The notes beneath the pieces are model-generated. The model did no database searches and was not told the origin of the DNA. It saw nothing but the letters and a program-made list of their open reading frames with translations. Of a DNA stretch of 64,000 bases, positions 1 through 10,499 are shown in pieces. Position 1 is the first letter of the stretch. Each line of letters opens with the position of its first letter. This DNA is from Branchiostoma floridae (Eukaryota; Chordata; Leptocardii; Amphioxiformes; Branchiostomatidae), in NCBI RefSeq assembly GCF_000003815.2, contig NW_023365723.1, positions 140,699 to 204,698 of the forward strand, given 5' to 3'. A program made the translations under genes and the position numbers.

Positions 1-229
1 TAGAGGCTAGGCGGTTATCACATGTGGCTCCAAACTCTGTCATCCATCATAACTGGTAGATTACGTAGGTACATTGTACATACTGCTGTTAGCTTGAAGA
101 TGTTTTATGTATGTCTTGCGCGGTCATCCATGACTTCTGTCCCATTGCTTGCTTTCCACAGTAAAGGTTTACACATTATCTTATCTTTTTTCCTACATCA
201 GTGGCCTTTACAAAAGTAGTGTCCTGAAG

Positions 230-1017
230 AATTTATTACAAGTAGGCTGCTTACTGCTTGTGTTCTTTTTCCTTTAGGTACCATGACAGCATTCTGTCAC
301 GAAGAGCTCTGAATTGTGCTTCACCTATGGAAGTACAATATTATAGTAGCCAACTAGTGCCTTTTCCAGAGTGCTGTTACCAGTGTGGCACGCAGGTCGA
401 CTAACATGGGTTTTGCAGGAAGAGGACATGAGCATTGACGGAGAGTAGGTTGAAACAACCCCTTCACACAAAAAATCGCAATCAACCAGAATGCTGTCTG
501 AATGAAAATTCTTTGCATATTTTAAACATTTAAAGTCTTCTAGAGTCCTGACTTAGGAGGCTATCTGTGCGCCTCTGAAAGGTTGTCTTAATAAGGGAAG
601 AATCAGTTGATGCGGGCGGAGAAAGTTGTCTGAAGTCTACTGATGATGTGCCCTTGGCAGAAATTCATCCAAAAGCGTACGTTGGAACAAACGGAACAAC
701 GTGGGGGTCGAACTTTATGCACCCGAGGAGGAAATGTCCAGTGGAAGTTGAGATCGACCTGTCACCGGACAATGTCCAATACAGCAAACCAGTCCGGAAA
801 CTATGTGCTTGGATAGGGGACAGTACAGCATATTTCATGGATTGCACAATGAAGGGAGACGCCATGAAAGTGACACAAAACCGTGACTGCCCCTTCCGGA
901 TGTATGAACAGTGGATACAGTCCTTCAAAGATCAATTCAAGCATGCCAAAGAAGAATGGTGTGACGAGAAGGGGATTTTTGCCTGGTAGGGAGATTGCGA
1001 CAGGAAGTGAGGTGGTG
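230..1017 (+). repeat. piggyBac-associated repeat, copy 1
   Basis: This stretch matches 8573-9245 and part of 44328-44715 almost base for base. Inside it, 648-989 is open but has no ATG. The same reading recurs in the other copies, with shared peptide landmarks AYVGTNG, LSPDNVQ, SKPVRKLC and NRDCPFRMYE. In the other two copies a piggyBac transposase segment follows directly. Here the match stops near 1017, so the transposase part is missing. I do not recognise a domain in this ORF. It may be untranslated or N-terminal sequence of the element. Confidence 0.6.
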
Positions 1018-1556
1018 GAGTACTCTCCAAAGTAGAGGTTAGGCTCATAGCAGTTTGCTGGCTAAAAGTAGGATGAGCCAGAAGGTACCCCAGTTCAGTA
1101 AGTTGCCATGGAGATCTCTACAGTGCATACAACAGTCAGTCTCCCAAACAAAGGCACCTGGTTCCCAGGCAGTTTTGCAGCCGCTTCACTGACAGTCACC
1201 ACAGGAATATTTGTCAAGCACACTCAGTCTGGCTTCTCCTGTAAAGATATAGGACTATATTACCACTGGCAGCAACTGGGAGATTGAACCAAAGGAGTCA
1301 GTTTGGTTTGGTTCTACTCGCTTGTAGTCATGTTCTCCAGATCTGGTCTACGTATACGGTGTCTTGCTTTCTGGGATATTTCGGATTGCGTTGAGGATTA
1401 TTTACAGAAGAAACTTCGGATGGCTCAGCAAGGTAGACAGGTCCCGCCAGTGGCAATTCTCGTGCCTCACCAGATCGCGGTAAGAGATGCAGAGATTATT
1501 AGGCTTAGGGCAGAGAACAACCTGCTCAGCACCTTCGTTAGTTCTTAATGACCCCT
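1018..1556. other. Stretch without recognisable gene
   Basis: A reading at 1303-1548 is open for 81 codons, but it starts at a non-ATG codon, resembles no family I know and has no visible splice support. I see no gene here. Confidence 0.4.
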
Positions 1557-1562
1557 CGATGC

Positions 1563-1721
1563 AGAACCACCATTTACAATAACAGCTTCATTCTCTACAC
1601 TTCCAGGCTCTGGAACAGCCTTCTAAAACACGTCACTGACTCTCCCACTCTCCGGGAGTTCAAGGCCCAACCCACCTTTTGTCATGACATTTCAAAGTGT
1701 AAAGTTCTGCAGCTTTGCTAA
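1563..1721 (+). pseudogene. LINE ORF2 C-terminal tail fragment
   Basis: The frame reads RTTIYNNSFILYTSRLWNSL followed by a TDSPTLREFK motif and a stop. This is the typical end of ORF2 in CR1/Jockey-group non-LTR retrotransposons, where an R-x-N-x-Y-x-N-S-F ... R-x-W-N-S-L-P signature lies just before the terminus after the reverse transcriptase. No reverse transcriptase precedes it, so this is a 5'-truncated or dismembered copy. The AT-rich sequence after it (1730-2040) fits a LINE 3' UTR or ordinary spacer. Confidence 0.55.
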
Positions 1722-2680
1722 CCATTTCTATGTCATTTACGTCGTATTTTGATTTATTTTATCTTGATACCTACATTCATATAAGTGAAATGTTCACAAC
1801 AAAACATTCATATGAACAAGTGCGCATATATATATGCTGGCAATCAAATGGCATTCCAAAATAGTCTTATGTTTCTTAATTTCTTTTGACGTATTGCGTT
1901 TCTTATATCCGTCAACATGTATCTATTTAATTAATGATTAAAAAAGACTCATGGTTTTTTATTACTACAAATTTTTTTACCATTATTATAACATTTGCCA
2001 TTGCTCTCTTGTTTACCATTATTCAGTTAACTTGCCATATCATACAAAAGGAAGCCACGCCATGTGGACACTGAAGAAGAATTTGGACCTCAGTCACAAG
2101 ACGCCATCAGAACAAATGATCTATGGATAATGATGACGCACAGAATCAGGAAACTATTAACTGCAAGTTAGGAGAATGGAAGTTGCTAAAGAACTCTGCA
2201 ATTTCTATTGATCCAAACTTGGCATGTGATGATGGAGTAGCTCGAGCAGCACAAGAAGCTGGTGGAGGTGACGTCAAGGAGCTTTAGTGTTGTAAGGCAA
2301 GTGCCTGTCGTCACAAAGCACAGACCCGGACCAGGAAAAGTGGATACGTGATTCTGGATGTTGAGGATGGGTACCCTTGGGGAGGCTTTTGTGTCTGTAC
2401 TGGCGGGTGATTAACATTAAGTAATATAACTTGTCTTCTTCCAATTTAAATTTTTTCTTGCAGAAATTTTTTCTTTCATACTACTACCAGAAGTGAACAG
2501 TCAATCCATTATTTACTACAGAACAAGAAAAGTGTTTAGGACCGAGACAATCGCAACTACTTGTATTTCAATATTTACTTCATTTTTCAGGCATTTTTCA
2601 CCTATTCCAAGCTGGAGCCCTACTGTTTGTACTCAGTGACCTCATCTCAAGAGTTTTTCTCTTCTCTCGAACTGACCGTC
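1722..2680. other. AT-rich spacer without clear gene
   Basis: 1730-2040 is strongly AT-rich. Around 2160-2290 a short reading contains IDPNLACDDGVARAAQEAGG, which looks coding but is broken by stops on both sides. I cannot assign it. Confidence 0.35.
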
Positions 2681-2684
2681 GGCC

Positions 2685-2805
2685 CCACGACGAGCTGCAT
2701 GAGGCTAGGCGTGGCGGAAGAGGCCGTTCTCGCAGTAGCCATGGTGTTTGGCCTTGTAAATTTTAAATACATGAGGGTTTGTGGAATTATATCAGAACTA
2801 TATAA
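2685..2805 (+). repeat. Short dispersed repeat, copy 1
   Basis: About 120 bp shared with 45704-45815, including the run encoding YEARRGG in the second copy and HEARRGG here. The flanks differ. This is a fragment of an unidentified repeat. Confidence 0.55.
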
Positions 2806-3040
2806 TATGCAGCTAGCATCCTGACCCAAATGGCCAAGCCGATTCATGCCGCAAATGTGGGTACCACGCCATGGCACTCTCGCAGGAACGTAATCACTAT
2901 AGCGATCTCTGAAATCCATATTCGTCTCCTGCTGGTTGAGTGAGTGGAAGCGCGAGAGAGAGCATATCTGCATAGTCTTGGGATCGATCCGGACCTTGGG
3001 AGGGATTCTCCTCCCTGACCAAGCCTAGAGCCTCCGCGAG

Positions 3041-3463
3041 ATGGAAGTTGAAAGAAAGCCTCGTCGACACGTGGGCAAGAGAGGCTGTGTTGACGGCTCC
3101 GCCATGGTTTCTTTCGTCAGCGCAATGTTTCTTAGGATGCACAAGACATTATGTGCTATCAACATAACCTATAACGATCAAAGGGACAGTAACTTGACTA
3201 CGGCAGACAGAAATGATGCGCTCTTCGATGGCCCGCTAGAAAGGCGAGGGATCAGAGTCACTGGGAAAATCGAGGTAGGAAATTTAACGAACATGCTTCG
3301 TGACATTGGAAAGCACAACCTACTAAGGTTTTGCAGCTATGAAGCAATGATTGGCGAGATATCACGGCTAGGAATCACAGTGGAGACTCATGACTGTAGT
3401 AACGTGACTGTATCTAGAATCTTAGATGTATCTACTGTCATAGTAGAACAGAACAGTATGTAA
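3041..3463 (+). CDS. Hypothetical 140-residue ORF
   Basis: This ATG-started reading encodes 140 residues and is one of the longer uninterrupted frames outside the transposon genes. It starts basic (MEVERKPRRHVGKRG) and continues into a mixed region with LERRGIRVTGKIEVGNLTN and SRLGITVETHDC, with a composition that looks coding. I recognise no domain, signal peptide or membrane segment. A polyadenylation-like AATAAA lies near 3755. No repeat copy is seen elsewhere in the window. It may be a single-copy exon, part of an unknown TE, or chance. Confidence 0.3.
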   Translation: MEVERKPRRHVGKRGCVDGSAMVSFVSAMFLRMHKTLCAINITYNDQRDSNLTTADRNDALFDGPLERRGIRVTGKIEVGNLTNMLRDIGKHNLLRFCSYEAMIGEISRLGITVETHDCSNVTVSRILDVSTVIVEQNSM

Positions 3464-3916
3464 TAGTAACATTCCACAGCAAATGAGAAACGTTATCTGT
3501 TTAGTTGTTTATCTTTAATCGTTAATCACAGTTCATCGTTTACTTGTATCTCTCACTCCGTGCAATTCAAGCTCTTGCGTTTGTTGGACATACAGTAGTT
3601 CAAACCAACTCCAAGTAGCCCACATACTGTTCGTACGTTCTGTTACTTCATAAGTTTTACTTTGATAGGGGGAAGAATGTAACATCCCAATATTCTATAA
3701 AGAATGACAAAGCCTGTTCTCTTACCCACTTGAATTGTACTGTTTGCAATTTCAATAAATCAAATCAAAGCCAGGAACAAAGAAATGTCCGAACTGAATG
3801 CTCAGCTTAAGGACTTGACTCTGCAGCTGGAGGATGAGGAAAGAGCATATGTTCGTGATGGACCACAACTTTGATTTCTGCTCTAACCTTTATGTATTTA
3901 TGATATATGTTCACAG

Positions 3917-4157
3917 AGAAACATCTAGGTGTGCTGTGATTCCCTTCCGACGAGCAAGCACCCCATGCGATGCGTACACAGATGTAGAATTGTATGGTAA
4001 ACTGGAGGAGGCAAAACCGACGCTCCAGGCAAGGGGCTCTCGCCCATCTTATTGCAATTGCATCGGTCTTCCTCCGCGAGTAATACTGAGTTACATGCTG
4101 CAGAGAGGTCCAAGGACCACACACGTATATGCACTACCTATGTGGTTTACCCAACAG
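3917..4157 (+). pseudogene. Diverged paralogue of gene Y first exon
   Basis: A splice acceptor (ttcacag) at 3909-3916 opens a reading ETSRCAVIPFRRASTPCDAY that ends at CAG|GTGAGC after VYALPMWFTQQ. It aligns with the first coding exon of gene Y at 21564-21833 (TSRIAVIPF ... LEEAKAE ... RTTQVYALVLWLTKK|GTGAGT), and the donor is in the same phase. The middle is out of register and no later gene Y exon follows. It is an isolated, diverged exon of the same family. Confidence 0.6.
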
Positions 4158-4310
4158 GTGAGCAAAAAATTCCTTTACCCTTCGACTCATTTGTTTGAAT
4201 GAAATCATGAATCATTTGTTAATATTGTCCTTGCAAGTTAACTTGTCCAACCAAAGAAGATTCAGAAGACAAATGGAAGTCAAAATTGTTTTGTTCTTTG
4301 TTAATTCTAG

Positions 4311-4425
4311 TCGCAGACTGGCGGATGCAGTGGACACTCCAACACCCAAAGGGCAGGATACAAGTCAGCACCTGTTTACACTGTTGCCCACTGGATTTGG
4401 AAAGAGTGACTGCTATGGACTATTT
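4311..4425 (+). pseudogene. RecQ-like helicase exon with P-loop
   Basis: A reading from acceptor ttaattctag to donor CTATTT|GTAAGG contains LFTLLPTGFGKSDCYGLF. The PTGFGKS string is a good Walker A motif of superfamily 2 helicases of the RecQ type (typical form PTGxGKSxxYQLLP). Only this motif exon is present. No DEAH box or helicase C-lobe is seen downstream. RecQ-like fragments are common in TE-associated genes of marine invertebrates. The ATPase role is family knowledge; this piece is surely partial. Confidence 0.5.
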
Positions 4426-5429
4426 GTAAGGCTGATGGATAAGGTGATTTATTTTAAGAAAAATATTTTCTGATACAATATTTTTCAAAAGTAGAATATG
4501 TTTGCTATTAACAATTTTGTCATCCAATTACAACTAGTTCCTTCTTTTGCATCATATAAAACTATACATTCAAGGACATTCTTAGGCACTGCTCCCTTTT
4601 CTTATTGCCTTGGCCTATTGGGGAAGAGAAGACCTGAATGTTCTCCTCAATCACTATGCCGAAGCCAAGGAAACTATGGATGGCAACATCTGCAACGCAT
4701 ACATTGACCGTTACATGTGTTTGTGGCCTTCAAGGATTCTTCAAGCAGACAGTGACTGACCGCTGCACGAGAATGGCGATGCATACTTCCACTACTAAAA
4801 AATTGAAATACCAGTACAAGAACTATATTTTAATGGTACTTTTTTTGCTTTAAGAACCTATCAGACGAAAACCTAACCTATCAGACGAGAACGAAGATGA
4901 TGTCATTGTAGTTGATGAGGTACGTCCGTGAGTATTTATGTTTTGCCTTGAATTTAAACGAAGTTAAATAATTACAGTCCCTGTCATAAATAGCAATTAC
5001 GTTTTCATGAATTTTAGACCTTGGTACTGTATTTGATAGCAAATTATGTCCTTTAAGTTATGTGTGGAACCTTGAAGCTTAACCCTCTCAAGTACTACAC
5101 GCCAGGCTATAAGGTGGTTTCAGACCTATTGTTTTGTGCCATTTTTACTTCTGTTGTATATTGTCTTCGGGTTTCTTGAAGACTTGCTGATACAATTTTA
5201 GTGCTTGTTGTATTCCCTGTCTTTCTTGATGTCAAGATCTGTTTAGAAATTATGGTGATGACGGTTTGGTTGGGACAAAGATTCCACCACTAAAAATCCC
5301 CAACATGTGACATGTGTAAAGTGGTACAGTTAGCATGTAAGTCAAACCGCAACTGAATCCTGTTTTGTATGTATGGCTCCTGTAGCATGTAAATATATAT
5401 GTTCAGTTGGTATTTATGTTTGATTACAG
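4426..5429. other. Stretch without assigned gene
   Basis: Several short ORFs occur (4498-4707, 4638-4853) but none resembles a known family or has clear splice support. AT-rich and probably intronic or intergenic. Confidence 0.35.
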
Positions 5430-5787
5430 GCACTACAAGCTGATCAGCAGTATTACCAGATTCCAAGTCAGGAAGAGCACCAAAAGAAAGGGGACGGAGG
5501 TTTTCATGATGGTGACGTGAACGTAGGTCACCAAGAGAAGTCAGACAAAGACCTGACGAAAAATCTGGTGGAAAAGGGCACTTGGGTGGGGGTTTGGTAC
5601 TCTGATCCTGTGCTTTGGTACCCAGGGGAGATAGTCCAGGCTGTGAGTCGCCCTTGAGGTGCTAAATGAGAAAGAGTACGAGTTCCTCCGAAAGTCAGGA
5701 CAGATCTACATGTCAGATAAAGAGAGCGACGAGGAAGACGAATCCACCGTCTGGGTGAAGCCACCGGTGTGGCGGCACCCAGACTGA
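5430..5787 (+). pseudogene. Tudor-like domain exon, frameshifted
   Basis: After acceptor ttgattacag the frame runs ALQADQQYYQIPSQEEHQKK and reaches GTWVGVWYSDPVLWYPGEI. At about 5655 it must move one frame to continue as EVLNEKEYEFLRKSGQIYM and ESTVWVKPPV. The pattern (G-x-W-V-x-V-x-Y-x-D-x-x-W-Y-P-G-x-I, then a second strand with F-L-x-K-S-G and an acidic linker) resembles the Tudor/chromo-like barrel in many TE-derived proteins. The domain call is by pattern only. The frameshift marks it as decayed or as a sequence error. Confidence 0.4.
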
Positions 5788-5987
5788 CGGACATGGTCCT
5801 GAGGTTCCAGGCGGTCTTGGACCAAGTCCGGAGGGACCACAGGTTCCCTTTCTCCAACAAGGAGAGGAAGAGAAAGGACCACGGCTATCTTAGTTGCTCT
5901 TCTCTAAGATTTCTGGGTGAGCCAATAAAACATTGATAATCCCAATCCTATTTAAAATGTGAAAGAATGTTTTTCCTTATTTCACAG

Positions 5988-6478
5988 GTCTCCATGAAGA
6001 AAATGTAAACCTAGTTGACGAAAAAACGGGGTGCCTTGTGGTCGCAACTGGGGGACAAGAATACAGACCCAGAGAAGATGGCGGCGTCGTGTAGTAACAT
6101 GTGCGACCTCAAATTCAATCAGTGGACTGGGTATCTTTTCTTTTTCTAGCGCCATCATGCGAGGCATTCGGTTGCAGCCGACAACCCTGCTCAGGATGGA
6201 GATCACTTCAGTGTATCTGACAGGGACGGCAGTGCGCGTGTATGTGTACCAGGTAAACATAACAATACATTTTGCAGACAAATGTAGAAAATAACAAATT
6301 TTAAAATGATAAATGATGTTGACACTTCAATCAATGTGTTTGTTTCTCCTGACTAGAATTTAGACTTACATGTACTTTTTTCGTTTATTTTTACAGGGAC
6401 AGGGCCATGCCAGCAGCTAAACAACAACGCATGGACAGGGCCAGGGCCATGACAACAGCTAAACAACAACGCCTTTGA
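5988..6478 (+). CDS. Putative 3' exons with AATAAA, unknown gene
   Basis: Acceptor ttcacag precedes a reading HEENVNLVDEKTGCLVVATG that resembles EENVNLDDAKT at 24465 in the HECT-like fragment. A second possible exon lies at 6150-6252 (acceptor tttctag, donor CAG|GTAAAC). A terminal exon starts near 6398 and ends at TGA 6476-6478, followed at once by AATAAA. The last exon contains a tandem duplication: in one frame it encodes KQQR twice (AAKQQRMDRARAMTTAKQQR). Phases between exons are ambiguous, so the product is not defined. Confidence 0.3.
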
Positions 6479-7470
6479 ACATTAAATAAAAACTTAGAAA
6501 ACTACCTCTTGATTTGCGCTGTGTTTTTTATTAGCTTTATTTACCACAATTGTAGAAAGGCAATTTTGAAACTGAATACAACTCTTATGACACAAAAATT
6601 TTCTCAGACTGACAACTGTGTATTTATATCAAACATGACACAGGCATAAAAGAGCGGTGTAAGAAGTAAGATACTAATCGGAGGGACAACAGGTTGCCTT
6701 TCTCCAACAAGGAGAGGAGCAGAAAGGACCTGGATTTCACAGACAGGCAGCTGCCATAAGGACGCGGCGCCGAGATCTACACCTGGACGCCTGAGGATGA
6801 AGACGGCATGGGCAATGATGATGGAGAAAGAAGACCAGTTTGTGGACAATAAAGATGGAGAGGTGGAGGAAGAAGACGAGTTCTCTAGCTCTGCAATGTC
6901 TCTCTTCCCACCTTTCTGCCTCGGCCTTACACCTGACATCACAACACCTCTATTCCGCCACCACACTCCTGCCTTAGATGCCTTTCCCCTCATTCAAGTT
7001 GTACAACTTTCACATAACAGCCAAGCTAATCAACCAACGCATTACCTCTTCACATCCCCAGGGATGTACATGCACCCAAAAATCACTGCAAAACAGACGG
7101 ACGACTTCTACCAAAACCCATGCACCCTGGGTAAATTATCCGTTCTATCTATATCTAATGATGATGGTAAGTCTGATGGCAAGCAAATAGAGCCATAGTC
7201 AACCTAGTACCTATCTAAAGAAACTCTTATTCAAAGAAGAATAGATCCTTCATCAAATTTTCTACCTTTTATTACTGCAGGCTTGGGCACCATCTCATGA
7301 GATCATCGACTGAAGTGCTCCTACTAGCATACTTTGTCACTGTTGTAGGATACTGTAAGCATGACACTGTAATTTTACTGCAGGACATTGCTTGGAGGCC
7401 TTGGCAAATGCAACCATATTGGAGGCCTGTTGTTTGCCATTGAGGCATTCAATAAACCAGACTGAAGCAT
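6479..7470. other. Repeat-rich spacer with a 133-codon ORF
   Basis: 6680-6735 repeats sequence near 5828-5880. An ATG-started reading at 6797-7198 encodes 133 residues with an acidic patch (DGEVEEEDEFSSSAMS), but matches nothing I know. No splice or expression signal supports it. Confidence 0.3.
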
Positions 7471-7472
7471 CA

Positions 7473-7501
7473 CCCCCCCCCCCCACACACACACACACAC
7501 A
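7473..7501. repeat. (C)n(AC)n microsatellite
   Basis: A C homopolymer of about a dozen bases runs directly into an AC dinucleotide repeat. Confidence 0.9.
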
Positions 7502-7747
7502 ATTAGGGACTACAAAAACTTTTCTGTTTTATGAAGTGGATGGAATATTTCTCCTATACAGAGGGTGAGGGAATCATTTGATGTTAAGAAAATCAGTTCA
7601 CATGGAACTATAGGTATGTTGTCTTTGATGAAGTCAAAATCAAAGAGGGTTTGGTTTGGGAGTCAAATACCAATAAGTTAGTAGGTTTTGTTGATTTAGA
7701 TAACACCCCATAAATCTGTCTACCTACAAGTCCCCAGATGCACATGT

Positions 7748-7903
7748 ACCATGTCATGAGAATGTTGCTACCTGGCAGCAAAAAAAAAAACTAAGGAGAG
7801 TATTTAGAAAATCTGGTGAGAAAAAATTATGCGGAGATGCCTACATAAAATTAATGTTGAAATGGGTGACAGCAGCGTTAACTTGATAAACCCATTCCAG
7901 CCC
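7748..7903 (+). repeat. Fragment of the 11 kb block, cut by a gap
   Basis: The sequence from the cctggcagcaaaa motif through gcggagatgcctac and agcgttaacttgata matches 53609-53720, and from about 7790 also 18756-18845. It runs into the assembly gap. The part before 7790 matches block copy 2 but not copy 1, which helps decide which copy carries a deletion. Confidence 0.75.
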
Positions 7904-8572
7904 NNNNNNNNNNNNNNNNNNNNNNNNNNNNNNNNNNNNNNNNNNNNNNNNNNNNNNNNNNNNNNNNNNNNNNNNNNNNNNNNNNNNNNNNNNNNNNNNN
8001 NNNNNNNNNNNNNNNNNNNNNNNNNNNNNNNNNNNNNNNNNNNNNNNNNNNNNNNNNNNNNNNNNNNNNNNNNNNNNNNNNNNNNNNNNNNNNNNNNNNN
8101 NNNNNNNNNNNNNNNNNNNNNNNNNNNNNNNNNNNNNNNNNNNNNNNNNNNNNNNNNNNNNNNNNNNNNNNNNNNNNNNNNNNNNNNNNNNNNNNNNNNN
8201 NNNNNNNNNNNNNNNNNNNNNNNNNNNNNNNNNNNNNNNNNNNNNNNNNNNNNNNNNNNNNNNNNNNNNNNNNNNNNNNNNNNNNNNNNNNNNNNNNNNN
8301 NNNNNNNNNNNNNNNNNNNNNNNNNNNNNNNNNNNNNNNNNNNNNNNNNNNNNNNNNNNNNNNNNNNNNNNNNNNNNNNNNNNNNNNNNNNNNNNNNNNN
8401 NNNNNNNNNNNNNNNNNNNNNNNNNNNNNNNNNNNNNNNNNNNNNNNNNNNNNNNNNNNNNNNNNNNNNNNNNNNNNNNNNNNNNNNNNNNNNNNNNNNN
8501 NNNNNNNNNNNNNNNNNNNNNNNNNNNNNNNNNNNNNNNNNNNNNNNNNNNNNNNNNNNNNNNNNNNNNNNN
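7904..8572. other. Assembly gap (669 N)
   Basis: Run of N. Both long open readings that cross it are artefacts of undefined bases. Confidence 0.99.
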
Positions 8573-9290
8573 AAGTAGGCTGCTTACTGGCTTGTGTTCT
8601 TGTGCCTTTAGGTACCTTGACAGCATTGTGTCACGAAGAGCTCTGAATTGTGCTTCACCTATGGTAGTACAATATTATAGTAGCCAGCTCGTGTCTTTCC
8701 CAGAGTGCTGTTACCACTGTGGCACGCAGGTCGACTAACATGGGTTTTACAGGAAGAGGACATGATCATCGACGGAGAGTAGGTTGAAATAACCCCTTCA
8801 CACAAAAAATCGCAATCATCCAGAATGCCGTCTGAATGAAATTTCTTTGTATATTCTAAACATTTAAAGTCTTCTAAAGTCCAGACTTGGGAGGCTATCT
8901 GTGCGCCTCTGAAAGGTTGCCTTAATAAGGGAAGAATCAGTTGATGCGGGCGGAGAAAGTTGTCTGAAGTCTACTGATGATGTGCCCTTGGCAGTAATTC
9001 ATCCAAAAGCGTACGTTGGAACAAATGTGAACAACGTGGGGGTCATATATTTCATGGACTACACAATGAAGGGAGACGTCATAAAATTGACACAAAACCA
9101 TGACTGCCCCTTCCAGATGTATGAACTCCAGCGGATACAGTCCTTCAAAGATCAATTCAAGCGCGCCATAGAAGAATGGTGTGGCGAGAAGGGGACTTTG
9201 CCATGTATAGGGAGATTGCGACAGGATGTGAGGTGGTGGACATGATCTACCGCAGGCAATTTGCATAAATATAATAAAATCTAATAGCTC
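8573..9290 (+). repeat. piggyBac-associated repeat, copy 2
   Basis: Matches 230-1017 with about 140 bp missing after AYVGTNVNN, so the LSPDNVQ segment is lost. It continues past the point where copy 1 stops, into the transposase fragment at 9291. Confidence 0.7.
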
Positions 9291-9660
9291 AGTAGACTGT
9301 GTATTGTGACCATTCTTGTGATCATCCCGACTACAACCAGATGCATGAGCTGGGAACAATATATGAAACGTTGACGGAAAGGTTCCAGACAGCATGGAAC
9401 CCGAGACAGCAGATACGCATCGATGACGGAATGGTCCCCTTCCACGGCAACATCCAACATGTAACCCGGACATGCCTGTTAAGTACGGGCTGAAGGCTTG
9501 CTAAGTCTGTGATTCAAACAATGGCTATTGCTGTCAGTTTCAGCTGGATGGAGGAAAGGGGATGGGGAAAGGGGATGGAGCCTTCAACTTATGGAGCCTT
9601 CAACTATACGACATTGTAACAAAGTTATTAGAGCCGTACCTACAGCAGGGGCACACTCCA
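9291..9660 (+). pseudogene. piggyBac transposase fragment (DDE_Tnp_1_7-like)
   Basis: piggyBac transposases cut and paste at TTAA using a DDD catalytic triad in an RNase H fold. Here 9299-9494 reads MHELGTIYETLTERFQTAWN then QQIRIDDGMVPFHG, which matches the block around the first catalytic Asp (D-x-S/G-M-V/I-P-F-x-G). A frameshift near 9475 breaks the KYGL segment. Another frame resumes with CQFQL and ends with YDIVTKLLEPYLQQGH, the region before the second Asp. A small direct duplication of atggagccttcaact near 9580-9610 adds to the damage. The remainder is replaced by another repeat at 9660. Clearly inactive. Confidence 0.8.
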
Positions 9661-9900
9661 CAGCAGCCCGGATCTCTACCACAACCGTATCTACCTACCT
9701 ACCTACCTAGTCCCTTGACCTCCAGGTCGTTGGGGGGACAAGGTAGACATGAAGATCGAGAGTGATACAACCGTATCACTACCCCAAAAAATGTTACCCG
9801 AGATCTACACGATGATCCCAAATTTCTTGTCACAGTCATGTCATATGGTGCAGAATGAGTGAGTGATGGGACTTAATGGCAGCAACGGATATCCACGTTT
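9661..9900 (+). repeat. Dispersed repeat shared with 46505-46690
   Basis: Starts at cagcagcccggatctctacc and matches 46530-46687 through ggatatccacgtttcag. This copy carries a 76-bp insertion (9691-9766) flanked by acaaccgtat on both sides. The other copy has a single acaaccgtat. Confidence 0.75.
9691..9766 (-). mobile_element. 76-bp insertion with 10-bp direct repeats
   Basis: Flanked by ACAACCGTAT at 9681-9690 and 9767-9776. The related site at 46.55 kb has only one copy and no insert. The insert begins with four CTAC repeats. Read on the minus strand it would end in a GTAG-type simple tail, as a short retroposed element might. I cannot name a family. Confidence 0.55.
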
Positions 9901-10011
9901 CAGCAAATAAAGGGCATCAAAATGTAGCATCAATGATCAGTTGTGTAAAGTTGTGAACTATCAGGATTTTTACCTTACCCTTGTATCATTCATCTTAATT
10001 AGGACTTTGCA

Positions 10012-10490
10012 TCTGACGAGGAATGGCTGTTACCAAGGAACAATGAAGTCCAGCTCGTAGAGCGACTCCCCCAAGCCAGCCATAGACCACAGCTTGTGAA
10101 AGAGACTCTCACCAAAAGTAAGCAAGGATATTGTTTTCCAATGCTAGACTGCATTTTAATCCATGCTTGATATTAAGGACCAGAACATGACAATGACATA
10201 TTCCTTTCTTGTGTTTGAAAACATCACAGACGGTGACAAGGGAGCAGAGACATAAACTGGAGAGTTCTCTAAGAGGGACAGTGATGCGGAGAAAAGGACT
10301 CTCGCCAAAAGTAAGTAAGGACATTGTTTTTCAATGCTAGATTGACTACATTTTATTCCATGCTTGATCATAACCAGAACATGACTTTCTTTATCTGTTA
10401 CACGTCGAAAACATAACAAAAGGTACAAAGCGAACAGCAGAAACTGATGATTGCGCAGAGACAGCCCCTGAGAAACATAGTTGACCACTG
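10012..10490 (+). repeat. Tandem exon-intron duplication, about 193-bp unit
   Basis: Unit 1 starts at 10098 (gaaagagactctcacc) and unit 2 at 10291 (gaaaaggactctcgcc). Each runs through a donor-like AAAA|GTAAGC/T, an intron-like AT-rich part and an acceptor-like segment. The exon-like reading before unit 1 is DFASDEEWLLPRNNEVQL ... SHRPQLVKETL, and its SHRPQLV motif recurs at 46683-46704. The units are visibly diverged, so the duplication is not very recent. The gene is unknown. Confidence 0.55.
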
Positions 10491-10499
10491 ATAGATTAT

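Noticed and set aside
7829-8626. Two long ORFs on opposite strands (249 and 261 codons)
   Set aside because: They run through the 669-N gap; the translated residues are undefined.
8937-9473. 178-codon minus-strand ORF
   Set aside because: It is antisense to the piggyBac repeat and transposase fragment; the + strand reading has the recognisable motifs.
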